From: Dehalococcoidia bacterium
GTDB lineage: Bacteria; Chloroflexota; Dehalococcoidia; Lucifugimonadales; Lucifugimonadaceae
DNA length: 64,000 nt
Reading direction: 5' to 3'
Assembly: GCA_030747175.1 (NCBI GenBank)
Contig: JASLLE010000001.1
Coordinates: forward strand, 1 to 64,000
A program made the position numbers and the translations under genes. The notes beneath the pieces are model-generated. The model made no database searches. It was not told the origin of the DNA and saw only the letters and a program-made list of their open reading frames with translations. Shown here piece by piece: positions 10,906 through 19,875 of this stretch (its first letter is position 1; each line of letters opens with the position of its first letter).

Positions 10906-11904
10906 ATGCCGACAGAAAAGGCGATCGCTGAGGTAGAGGAGCTCAAGGGCATCCTCAGCGAAGCAAAACTGATCATCAGCACGGACTACCGGGGCTTGAA
11001 CGTCACCGAGTTATCGGCGCTGCGCAGGGCTGTCCGCGAGGCTGGCGGAACCTATCGCGTTACAAAAAACACCATGGTCAAGATCGCATCCGCCGAGATC
11101 GATCGTCCAGAGATCAACGATATCGTGGTGGGACCTACGGGATTTGTGCTGAGCGTGGACGACCCGGTCGCCCCGGCTCGCGCTTTGATGAAGCACATCG
11201 AAGAGAATCGGCTCGATGTGGTCATCAACGGCGCGTTTCTGGAAGGACAGCTCGTTGGCTCAGATCGTGTGAAGTATCTTTCCACATTGCCCGGTCGAGA
11301 AGAACTCGTGGCCAGGGTGCTGGGCCAGATGAATGCCCCGATCGCCAACCTGGTCAGCGTGCTTGCCGGTACAGTCCGCGGATTGTTGACGGTCCTGCAG
11401 GCACACATCGACCAGGGCGGAAGTCTTGCAGTCGCCGATGCGGATGACGACGCCCAGGCTGAGGTTCCGGACGTAGCGCCGGAGGCGGCAACGGAACAGG
11501 CTGAAGAACCGGTCGCCGAAGCCACAACGGATGAGCCGGAGGTTGCGGAAGAAGAGCCCGTCGCCGAGGCCGAGGCCGAAGCTGAAGAAGAAGAGCCAGC
11601 GGATGAGCCGGAGGCTGCGGAAGAAGAGTCCGTCGCCGAGGCCGAAGCTGAAGCAGAAGAAGAAGAGCCAGCGGACGAGCCGGAGGCTGCGGAAGAAGAG
11701 CCCGTCGCCGAGGCCGAAGCTGAAGCAGAAGAAGAAGAAGAGCCAGCGGATGAGCCGGAGGCTGCGGAAGAAGAGCCCGTCGCCGAGGCCGAAGCTGAAA
11801 CAGAAGAAGAGCCAGCGGACGAGCCAGAGGCTGCGGACGAAGAGCCCGTCACCGAGGCCGAAGCTGAAGTAGAAGAGGCGGAAGAAGACAAGCCCGCCGA
11901 ATAA
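10906..11904 (+). CDS. rplJ: 50S ribosomal protein L10 with long acidic repeat C-terminal extension
   Basis: L10 core (EKAIAEVEELKGILSEAKLIISTDYRGLNVTELSALRRAVREAGGTYRVTKNTMVKIA...) followed by about 150 aa of E/A/P repeats. Confidence 0.95.
   Translation: MPTEKAIAEVEELKGILSEAKLIISTDYRGLNVTELSALRRAVREAGGTYRVTKNTMVKIASAEIDRPEINDIVVGPTGFVLSVDDPVAPARALMKHIEENRLDVVINGAFLEGQLVGSDRVKYLSTLPGREELVARVLGQMNAPIANLVSVLAGTVRGLLTVLQAHIDQGGSLAVADADDDAQAEVPDVAPEAATEQAEEPVAEATTDEPEVAEEEPVAEAEAEAEEEEPADEPEAAEEESVAEAEAEAEEEEPADEPEAAEEEPVAEAEAEAEEEEEPADEPEAAEEEPVAEAEAETEEEPADEPEAADEEPVTEAEAEVEEAEEDKPAE
11530..11890 (+). repeat. In-frame imperfect tandem repeat (about 69-75 bp units, about 5 copies) inside rplJ
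   Basis: Repeated unit approximately gatgagccggaggctgcggaagaagagcccgtcgccgaggccgaagctgaagcagaagaagaagagccagcg; translates as DEPEAAEEEPVAEAEAEAEEEEPA. Confidence 0.92.
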
Positions 11905-12010
11905 GGAATACAGGTTTGCGATGCGGACCGCCGGGACCCGTCAACGCTTTCAACCCCACGAATAATCCGTCCCGGGATTTGAAGACCGGAACCCCAAAGG
12001 AGACAGAGAC

Positions 12011-12397
12011 ATGACGATGACAAAAGACGAGATGGTTGCTGCCATCAAAGAAATGTCGGTACTGGACCTTTCCGAGCTCGTGAAGACGCTCGAGGATGAG
12101 TTTGGCGTGAGCGCTGCTGCTCCCGTAGCGGTCGCGGCCGCGCCGGCAGCCGGCGATGGCGGCGGCGCTGCTGCCGAAGAAGAGAAGACCGAGTTCAACG
12201 TTGTCCTGAAGGACTTCGGAGCGAACAAGATCGCCGTAATCAAGGCGGTTCGCGAGCTCACGCCGCTCGGCCTGAAGGAAGCAAAGGACCTGGTGGAAAG
12301 CGCTCCGACGAACGTCAAGGAAGCCGTCTCACAGGACGACGCCAACGAGAGCAAGGAGAAGCTCGAAGCCGCTGGCGCCACGGTCGAGGTCGCCTGA
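12011..12397 (+). CDS. rplL: 50S ribosomal protein L7/L12
   Basis: [42 protein letters not shown]. Confidence 0.98.
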   Translation: MTMTKDEMVAAIKEMSVLDLSELVKTLEDEFGVSAAAPVAVAAAPAAGDGGGAAAEEEKTEFNVVLKDFGANKIAVIKAVRELTPLGLKEAKDLVESAPTNVKEAVSQDDANESKEKLEAAGATVEVA

Positions 12398-12420
12398 TCC
12401 CGAGAGCATAAGAGAATTGA

Positions 12421-12452
12421 AGAGCCCCGGGATTGAATTCCCGGGGCTCTTC
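12421..12452 (+). terminator. Rho-independent terminator after rplL
   Basis: AGAGCCCCGGGA...TCCCGGGGCTCT perfect stem followed by TCTGTTTT. Confidence 0.85.
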
Positions 12453-12525
12453 TGTTTTCAGGTTGGCCTCGGGCGCTACCGGTTAACATCACTCCCCTAA
12501 AACCTGACCGGATAGAGAGCAGCAC

Positions 12526-12753
12526 ATGGTTGACGGCCCGTTCCCATCAGAGTCCGAACAGGAATTTTCTGACCGATTCCGGGCGGCGTTCGTGACCCGA
12601 TGGGGCGAAGAGCGCGCCTCCGCTTCATCTGCCACCGTTGCGAGGTTCGCCCGTGCCGCGTGGTCAGTTGGGCAGCACAGTTTTTCGACAGATGACTTCC
12701 CGGCGTTTTATCTCCAGGTTCCACAGGTCGGTCCGGACGAGGTCTCGTCATGA
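12526..12753 (+). CDS. Small AtzG/GatC-like (DUF4089-type?) putative amidase partner
   Basis: 75 aa ORF; stop overlaps the start of the amidase (ATGA at 12750); family assignment tentative, based on context. Confidence 0.5.
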   Translation: MVDGPFPSESEQEFSDRFRAAFVTRWGEERASASSATVARFARAAWSVGQHSFSTDDFPAFYLQVPQVGPDEVSS

Positions 12754-14114
12754 AGGAACTTCACGAGTTGACAGCCCTCGACGCGGGACGCGCGATCGTG
12801 GAGAGAAAGTTCTCCGCCGCAGAATACGTCGAAGCGTTGCTTACCCGCATAGAGCGATACGAGCCCGATCTCCTCGCCTGGGAGACGGTCGATAGCGAGG
12901 GCGCCCGACACGCGGCACGCGTCGCGGACCAATCCCTTGATTCGCCCGGACGCCGTGGTCCTTTTGTTGGCGTGCCGTTCGGCGTGAAGGACATCTATTA
13001 CACGGCCGGATTACGCACCACGATGTCGTCGACCGTGTTCCAGGATTTTGTTCCGGATCACGATGCGACTTCCATTGCCCGGATGCGCGCATCCGGGATG
13101 GTCGTGCTCGGCAAGTCCGTATCGACGGAGTTCGCGAGTGGTGATCCACCTCGAACGCGCAACCCCTGGGATCACGAATGTACGCCCGGCGGATCAAGCA
13201 GCGGATCGGCTGTCGCGGTGGCGGCGCGGATGTGTCCGATCGCTACCGGATCACAGACCGCCGGTTCAGTGTGCCGGCCCGCTGCATACAACGGCGTCGT
13301 CGGGTTCAAGCCGACTTTCGGACGCGTGTCCAGGTTTGGCGTATACCCGTTGAGCTGGTCCTTTGACACCGTGGGATGGATGGCACGGAGCGTCTCCGAT
13401 TGCGCGGCGATGCTCGACGTAGTCTCGGGTATCGATCCCAGGGATCCATCCACAAAGGCCGCGCCCGGCGGGTCGATCGGCGAGTCGTATAGATCGGCGG
13501 CGGAATGGAAACCGCGTATCGGACTGGTCGGTGAGTATTTCGATGACCAGGCGACTCCGGAGGTCGTCTCCCATACACAGGCCGTTGCGGACCGGCTGGC
13601 CGATGCGGGCGCACACGTCGAAACGTTCCAGCTTCCGCCCTCGTTTGACGGTTTGCACGAGGCGCACCTGGTGGTTCATTACAGTGAATCCGCCATCGCA
13701 CACCGGGAGACGTTCAACCGGCAACCGAACGATTACGCGCCAAACATCCGCGCTTCCATCGAATCTGCGACCCTGCTTCCGCTGAGTGCGTACGTTAACG
13801 GCCAGCGAATACGCCAGGTCTTCTATGACGAGTTGCACACGGGGCTTTCCGGGTACGACGTCATCATGATGGCGTCGACGCCGTCCCCCGCACCCCGAGA
13901 TCTGTCCAGCACGGGCGACCCGATGTTCCAGACACCGTGGACAAACGCCGGGACGCCGGTGGTGACGATCCCGACCGGCCTCAGCGCAGACGGACTGCCG
14001 CTTGGCGTTCAATTCGTGTCGACCGCGTGGGACGACGCCGGAGCGCTTCGGGCGGCGCACTGGGCCGAGCGCGTTCTGGACGCGGAAATTGGCCTTCCGC
14101 CGTCCCTCGGGTAA
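12750..14114 (+). CDS. Amidase signature family (AtzE/GatA-like)
   Basis: GKSVSTEFASGDPPRTRNPWDHECTPGGSSSGSAVAVAARMCPIATGSQTAGSVCRPAAYNGVVGFKPTFGRVS. Confidence 0.92.
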   Translation: MKELHELTALDAGRAIVERKFSAAEYVEALLTRIERYEPDLLAWETVDSEGARHAARVADQSLDSPGRRGPFVGVPFGVKDIYYTAGLRTTMSSTVFQDFVPDHDATSIARMRASGMVVLGKSVSTEFASGDPPRTRNPWDHECTPGGSSSGSAVAVAARMCPIATGSQTAGSVCRPAAYNGVVGFKPTFGRVSRFGVYPLSWSFDTVGWMARSVSDCAAMLDVVSGIDPRDPSTKAAPGGSIGESYRSAAEWKPRIGLVGEYFDDQATPEVVSHTQAVADRLADAGAHVETFQLPPSFDGLHEAHLVVHYSESAIAHRETFNRQPNDYAPNIRASIESATLLPLSAYVNGQRIRQVFYDELHTGLSGYDVIMMASTPSPAPRDLSSTGDPMFQTPWTNAGTPVVTIPTGLSADGLPLGVQFVSTAWDDAGALRAAHWAERVLDAEIGLPPSLG

Positions 14115-14189
14115 TCGCGGGGCACCGGAAAATCCGAGGTTTTCCCGGACGCGGGGATCGCTCCCGGGATAACGGCTCGCTCCTGCGGC

Positions 14190-14966
14190 CTAGAAGAGGT
14201 TCTTCGACTGCCCGCCGTCCACGTTGATACACGCGCCCATGATCCAACCGGCGTTCTCGGACGAGAGGAAGGCCACGGTGTCACCTATCGGCTCCGGATA
14301 GCCGAATTTTCCCGCCGGGAGATTCCATTTCAAGAACTCGGCGACATCCTCCGGCGTATTGGAGTTTCTGAACCGTTCCCAGCCACCGCCGGGAAACTCG
14401 ATCGAGCCCGGTGCGACGCTGTTGACGCAGATCCCGTCAGGGGCCAGCTGTATCGCAAGGTGCTTTGTTACGGCGATCAAACTCGCTTTGGAAGCCATGT
14501 AGGGAGCGCTACCGCCGTACTCGCGGCCCCAGATCGACGCGATATTGACGATGCGGCCCCACTTACGGTCGCGCATGCCGGGCGCGGCAAGCTGCATCAA
14601 TCGGACCGACGACCACAGGTTGACGTCAAAAACGGCCTGAAAATCCTCTTCGGAAGTCGCAAGCACGGTGGACGTGCCGAGGCTGCCGCCGACGTTGTTG
14701 ATGAGAATATCTACCGATCCCAGAGCCGACTCCGCCTCAGCGAATACGCTGGCGGCGGCCTCCGGCAACGACATGTCCGCGTTGATGGCGACTACGCTGC
14801 CGCCGTGATTTCGGAGTTCGGCCGCCGTTTCATCCAGGCGTTCCTGACCACGGGCACAGATCGCCACGTTGGCGCCTTCCCGTGCGAGTGAGATAGCAGA
14901 TTGCCGCCCCAACCCCCGACTACCGCCCGTAATCAGTGCATTTCTTCCCTTAATGCCAAGATCCAA
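14190..14966 (-). CDS. SDR family oxidoreductase
   Basis: ALITGGSRGLGRQSAISLAREGANVAI, NNVGG, YMASKASLIAVTKHLAIQLAPDGICVNSVAPG. Confidence 0.92.
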   Translation of the reverse strand: MDLGIKGRNALITGGSRGLGRQSAISLAREGANVAICARGQERLDETAAELRNHGGSVVAINADMSLPEAAASVFAEAESALGSVDILINNVGGSLGTSTVLATSEEDFQAVFDVNLWSSVRLMQLAAPGMRDRKWGRIVNIASIWGREYGGSAPYMASKASLIAVTKHLAIQLAPDGICVNSVAPGSIEFPGGGWERFRNSNTPEDVAEFLKWNLPAGKFGYPEPIGDTVAFLSSENAGWIMGACINVDGGQSKNLF

Positions 14967-15432
14967 GACTATTTCCCCCGTTCACGCCGGAACGAATTCC
15001 GGCCTATATTTCACGCGCTAACCCGTTAACAGGTATCCCTCGCCTAGACGGATCGATGATCAGCAGCAAACAGTGCGGATTGTACCTATTGCCACCGGGA
15101 CGCCAATGTCATAGCTCAATCAGGTACGTAATGTAGGGCGTCCAAACGGAGCGTCCGGCAAAAAGACCGGGACCGGAGGTTATCGGCCTGCCCGGAATAT
15201 GAGGAATCGAACTCAAAATATGGTCCTTTAGGGGGTCTTCCGTACCTTGACTGCCCGAAAAGCCGTAGTGTATCGTGACCACGTTCGCGAACTACGCGCG
15301 TTCGAACTCTGTGCGCCTTTAGTTATTACCTGAAACACCGATTACGAGAGTGTCGTTTTATTACTCTCGGGGTCCTGGCGAATGCTGTGTTGTTCCCTGG
15401 CCCAATACGTTGCCGATCGCAGGAGGTAGCCG

Positions 15433-16995
15433 ATGCTGGGATCCGTTGGATCCGTCGTCCCGAAGCGCTGGATACTGGGTATCTTCGCTCTGGGACTGAT
15501 CGCCGTCATGGTCGCGACATCGGCCAATCCGTGGGCGGGGGCGTCCTCACTGCCGACGTCTGTGACTGCGACGCCGTTGACCCCGACCAGCATCAAGGTT
15601 GACTGGACGGCGGCAGATGGTACCTCCACCCTTCCCGAATCCGGCGCTATCGTCGACGGTTATCGGGTGGACTGTGTCCCGACGTCCGGCACAACTGCGA
15701 CGGGAAGCGTGACGGGAAGAACCACCGCCACGTTGACACTTACGACAAACGTCGTGGCCGATACCACCTACGTTTGCAGTGTCTTCTCTTCATCCAACAG
15801 CACACTACCCAGCACAGGGGTGGCTGCATCGTCCATAAAGACACCGTTGAGCCTTGCCAAACAGCTGGGTTCGGTCGTCGCCAGTCCCGCATCCGGCAGC
15901 GTCCAGGTGGGCGGCACTTTGCGGCTTTCTGCGGTCTCCGAGGGTGCGGACACATCCAATACGGCGATCACCGGCCTGACCGTTAACTGGTCCATCGTTT
16001 CCGGCGGTGGCTCTGTTGACTCCGCGACCGGGGATTCGATTATTTACACGGCTTCGGCATCCGGCAGCGTCGTCGTTAAGGCCGAGGTAACGCAATCCGC
16101 CACCGGTATCACGAAGTCGGTGAACGTAAACATCGAAAACTTCGCGCCACCGCCACCGCCACCGCCACCGCCACCGCCGGCAGACCCGGACCCGGTGGAC
16201 GTCCCAAAACTAGTCGATTTTGTTGAGTTCATTGATATCTTGCCTGCCGTCGACGACATCGACGAAATCGAGGAATTGGATATCGCCGTCGTTCTGCCGT
16301 CCACTGGCGCCAAGCTGGATCTGGTGGCTTCCGGCACCGACGACAAGATCGTTCCTACTGAAGCCGACGTCGATATCGCCGTGGGCGCCCTGACAAATGA
16401 CCTTGCTCTGGTCATGGTTGCCGAGTTTGTGCCGAAAACAGGCGATACGTCTGCCGGCGCAACCCCGGTGAACCAGGACAGGTTCACAGAACTGCCGGTC
16501 GGCATAACCCCGGTTGTCAGTGCACCGCTTGTTATCGAGTTCCGGGATTCCTCGGGTGATCAGGTCGATGTGACGCTGCAAACGGAGGCGACGGTCTCCG
16601 TGGCCGTTCCGAACACCGCCTTGTCCGACGCAAACCAGGATCCGCAGTCGGTCTCCCTGTACAAGACTAAAGATCCGGAGAAGGATCCCTGGACCGAACT
16701 GAATACGACGTTCTCGTACAACCCCGACGGTTCGATTAAATTCTCGGCCAAGACGAAAACGTTCTCGACCTTCAGGCTCGGTTCCAAGAGCCGGGACACC
16801 AGCGGAGCTGCGACTCCAGTGCCGACGGCGACTCCTGAGCCGACAGCGACTCCGGTCCCGGTGGTCCTCCCATCGGCGGGTGACGTGGCGCCGACATCAA
16901 CACAGGCGGTCCTGATTACAGGACTCGGTCTGCTGCTGATCCTGGGTGGTGGCGTGTACGTTCTTCGTCAGCGAAGGACTAACCTGGCTGACTAA
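15433..16995 (+). CDS. Surface-anchored/secreted protein: signal peptide, FN3-like region, Pro linker, C-terminal LPSAG-TM-Arg tail
   Basis: N-terminal hydrophobic segment; SVTATPLTPTSIKVDWTAADG (FN3-like); PPPPPPPPPPP; C-terminus VVLPSAGDVAPTSTQAVLITGLGLLLILGGGVYVLRQRRTNLAD. Confidence 0.75.
   Translation: MLGSVGSVVPKRWILGIFALGLIAVMVATSANPWAGASSLPTSVTATPLTPTSIKVDWTAADGTSTLPESGAIVDGYRVDCVPTSGTTATGSVTGRTTATLTLTTNVVADTTYVCSVFSSSNSTLPSTGVAASSIKTPLSLAKQLGSVVASPASGSVQVGGTLRLSAVSEGADTSNTAITGLTVNWSIVSGGGSVDSATGDSIIYTASASGSVVVKAEVTQSATGITKSVNVNIENFAPPPPPPPPPPPADPDPVDVPKLVDFVEFIDILPAVDDIDEIEELDIAVVLPSTGAKLDLVASGTDDKIVPTEADVDIAVGALTNDLALVMVAEFVPKTGDTSAGATPVNQDRFTELPVGITPVVSAPLVIEFRDSSGDQVDVTLQTEATVSVAVPNTALSDANQDPQSVSLYKTKDPEKDPWTELNTTFSYNPDGSIKFSAKTKTFSTFRLGSKSRDTSGAATPVPTATPEPTATPVPVVLPSAGDVAPTSTQAVLITGLGLLLILGGGVYVLRQRRTNLAD
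16144..16180 (+). repeat. (CCACCG)n hexanucleotide microsatellite encoding a polyproline linker
   Basis: ccaccgccaccgccaccgccaccgccaccg read directly. Confidence 0.9.
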
Positions 16996-17029
16996 CCGTC
17001 AACGCAGGGCGTTGATCGACAGGCGAAAT

Positions 17030-17068
17030 CTCGAAAAGGGGGCGCGGTTTATCCGGGCCTCCTTTTCA
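17030..17068 (+). terminator. Putative terminator
   Basis: GAAAAGGGGGC...GCCTCCTTTTC imperfect hairpin with a downstream ATTTG stretch after the surface-protein gene. Confidence 0.5.
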
Positions 17069-17126
17069 TTTGTGACCTGATCTCTACAATCGACCAACGC
17101 GCAGATCTCTCACCGTCACGGATGTA

Positions 17127-18773
17127 ATGATGAAGGTCGACTCGGCGCCTGAGCCCGGACGCTGGCCTGGCGTTATCTACAGACACCGCGTCGGCGTGAT
17201 CGCGTTCGTGATCGCCGGCCTGGCCTTCCTTCTTTACGCTCTCACGCTGGCGCCGGGGCTCACATGGCGTAACTCCGCGTCAGACGGTGGAGATCTCCTC
17301 GCAGCAGCGTTCACGTGGGGCATACCGCATCCGACCGGGTACCCGACATACCTGATAGCGCTACGCGGGTTTTCCGCGGCTATCCCCTTCGGCAGTGAAG
17401 CCCTGCATGGAAATCTTTTCTCCTCACTTACGGCGGCAGCGGCGGTAGGACTGCTGTTTCTGGCGACGGCACGGATCTTGCGGACCCTCGCCGTTCCCGG
17501 GGCATCTGGACGGATTGACGATCGGCATATTTCGATTGCCGCCGGACTCTCCAGCCTCTCGATGGCGGCGTCACGAGAGCTGTGGTCGCAAGCCACCGTC
17601 ACCGAGGTTTACGCGTTGAACGCGCTGTTCGTTTCAGCCATTTTGCTGGCCTCCCTGGGGTTGCGTGACCGGCAGAGCGGTGACGGAGTGGACTGGCGTT
17701 ACGGCGCAGGTATCGGCCTGTTGTCCGGTATTGCGCTTGGCAACCACCTGACTATCGCCGCCCTGATATTTCCGATGCTCGCATGGGGCCTTCTCGGGGG
17801 AGGAGTTCGTTCTCTGCGGGTCCGCCATGTTTTGCCCATCGCGTTGAGTGGCGCCCTTGGCCTCGGCGTGTACGCATACGCCCCACTGGCATCGGCCCAG
17901 GCTCCCGACCTCAACTGGGGCCATCCTGACAGCGTCCAGGGCTTCTGGTGGATGGTGAGCGGGACCGTGTACCAGGGCTACGCTTTCGGTGTCGGGGGCG
18001 GAGAGCTGTATGACCGGCTGGTGACGTCCGCCGATCTACTCTTTGCCCAGTTCGCGTTCATCGGCGTGCTGCTGGGACTTGTCGGCCTGCCGGCGATGTG
18101 GGGACGACAGCGACAGCTCGTCGCGGGGCATCTGGCCGCCGTAACTCTGCTCGTGGTGTACGCCGTGACCTACCGCACGGTGGACTCGTTCATCTACCTG
18201 ATCCCCGTCTTCATGCTCTTCTCGATCTGGATGGCGGCGGGGGTTTTACGGCTGCTTTCCAACACCGATCAGATTCGGAAGACCGCGTCCGTACTGCGGT
18301 CCGTCGGTCATCGCCGGATCGCGAGCGTAATGATCCTTGCGATACTCGTCGCTGTGCCCGGCTTTTCGGTGGCCACGAACTACGATCGGCTGGACCTGAG
18401 CGATGATCGCGAGGCATCCGATTACGCGATTGCCGCATTTGAGACGATGGAACCGGGATCAATCGTGTTCACCCGGACCGAGCGAAGCGTGTTCAGCCTC
18501 TGGTACCAGTCCTACGTCGCCGAGACCGAACGGGCGGTCATGCCGGTATCGGTGCCCCACATCGTTTTCGACTGGTACTGGGACGATCTAGTGGATCAGT
18601 TCCCCGAGAGGATGCCGGATACCCGGCCATCAGGCCTGCAGGATCGTGTCCTGGCCATCATCGACCATAACCTGGGTATCAATCCGCTTTACGACTCCGA
18701 TGCCACAGGCGAGACGTTCCCGGAGTTACGCGTCGTCGAGGACGGGGTGCTGATGAGGATCGAACCCGGCTAA
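17127..18773 (+). CDS. DUF2723-type polytopic membrane protein (glycosyltransferase-like)
   Basis: LTWRNSASDGGDLLAAAFTWGIPHPTGYPTYLIALRGFSAAIPFGS and multiple TM helices. Confidence 0.8.
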   Translation: MMKVDSAPEPGRWPGVIYRHRVGVIAFVIAGLAFLLYALTLAPGLTWRNSASDGGDLLAAAFTWGIPHPTGYPTYLIALRGFSAAIPFGSEALHGNLFSSLTAAAAVGLLFLATARILRTLAVPGASGRIDDRHISIAAGLSSLSMAASRELWSQATVTEVYALNALFVSAILLASLGLRDRQSGDGVDWRYGAGIGLLSGIALGNHLTIAALIFPMLAWGLLGGGVRSLRVRHVLPIALSGALGLGVYAYAPLASAQAPDLNWGHPDSVQGFWWMVSGTVYQGYAFGVGGGELYDRLVTSADLLFAQFAFIGVLLGLVGLPAMWGRQRQLVAGHLAAVTLLVVYAVTYRTVDSFIYLIPVFMLFSIWMAAGVLRLLSNTDQIRKTASVLRSVGHRRIASVMILAILVAVPGFSVATNYDRLDLSDDREASDYAIAAFETMEPGSIVFTRTERSVFSLWYQSYVAETERAVMPVSVPHIVFDWYWDDLVDQFPERMPDTRPSGLQDRVLAIIDHNLGINPLYDSDATGETFPELRVVEDGVLMRIEPG

Positions 18774-18799
18774 CCGGGGGACGGCGCGTCGCGGCCGGT

Positions 18800-19699
18800 T
18801 TACCGTTCCAGGCGCGCCAGGAGGTTCTGCGCCCGGACGATGGTCGGGCGGTCGATCATTTTGCCGTCAAGGGATGTTGCGCCGCTGCCGCTTTCCTCTG
18901 CCTCGTCTGCTGCGGCGATGATCCTGCTGGCGTTGGTTATTTCATCTTCTGTTGGTGAGAACCCGTCGTTAATGATTTCAAGCTGTGCCGGGTGGATCGC
19001 ACATTTGCCGTTGAAGCCCATCGACCTTGCGACCGCTGTTTCACGGGCCAGGCCTTCAGGGTCTCTGAACGCCACGTAGGGCGTGTCCAGGGCGCCCACC
19101 CCGGACGAGACTGCCGCGGCGATAATCTCACCCCGTGCATGGGCCACGGAGGGACCGTTCGGATCGTCGGAAGAGGCGGAAGACTGCCACCCACCCAGGT
19201 CTTTGGCGATTCCGACATCGGCCGAGAAATCCTCGGCGCCAAAACATACGGCCGCTATACGGGGAGATGCGCTGCACACTTCATATGCAGACGCGATAGC
19301 GCGCGCCGTCTCGATCCACGGGTAGATTGAGATCGAGCCCGGCCGGAGGCCGTTACGGCGCTCGGATGCGGTGATAGCGGAGTCGATGCGCCTGACATCG
19401 CCCGCGCTCCGCACCTTGCCAACGGACACGCCGATGATTCGCGGGCCGATCACCGCCTCAAGATCCTCGTCAAACAGGCCGGTGTCCAGTGAGTTCAGCC
19501 GTGGAATCACCGGGAGGCCCGCCGTCCCCAGTACGTCCAGGTTGGCGGCGATCTCACGGCGGGCATCCTGCTTTTGTCCCCACGGCACCGCATCTTCCAT
19601 ATCCGGGACGATAGCGCCCGCCGGGGCGTTGGCGGCTTTCTCAAACATGTCCGGCCTGTTTCCGGGCACGAACAAGACGCTTTTTGGTACCAGGTGCAT
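18800..19699 (-). CDS. CoA ester lyase (HpcH/HpaI aldolase / citrate lyase beta-like)
   Basis: KSVLFVPGNRPDMFEKAANAPAGAIVPDMEDAVP, ...GFNGKCAIHPAQLEIIND. Confidence 0.9.
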   Translation of the reverse strand: MHLVPKSVLFVPGNRPDMFEKAANAPAGAIVPDMEDAVPWGQKQDARREIAANLDVLGTAGLPVIPRLNSLDTGLFDEDLEAVIGPRIIGVSVGKVRSAGDVRRIDSAITASERRNGLRPGSISIYPWIETARAIASAYEVCSASPRIAAVCFGAEDFSADVGIAKDLGGWQSSASSDDPNGPSVAHARGEIIAAAVSSGVGALDTPYVAFRDPEGLARETAVARSMGFNGKCAIHPAQLEIINDGFSPTEDEITNASRIIAAADEAEESGSGATSLDGKMIDRPTIVRAQNLLARLER

Positions 19700-19875
19700 G
19701 GGTCGTTAACTCCGGAACGTCAATCGGGTTGTATCTGACGGGAATCAGGCGGCGCGATACCGGACGGGATGGCGATAATAGTCCACCGGCCGGATGGAAT
19801 GCCCGGGTGAACCAGCGATGCCGGTCATTCAAGTGAACCACAAACAAACGCAGGAGCGAGCGTCGAGTCCGTTAC

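Noticed and set aside
11531-11872. 113-aa plus-strand RRLRKKSPSPRPKLK repeat ORF
   Set aside because: Out-of-frame reading of the rplJ repeat; looks like an SR-type protein but is an artefact.
11052-12023. 323-aa minus-strand Ser/Ala-rich ORF
   Set aside because: Antisense translation of the rplJ acidic repeat; no independent coding evidence.
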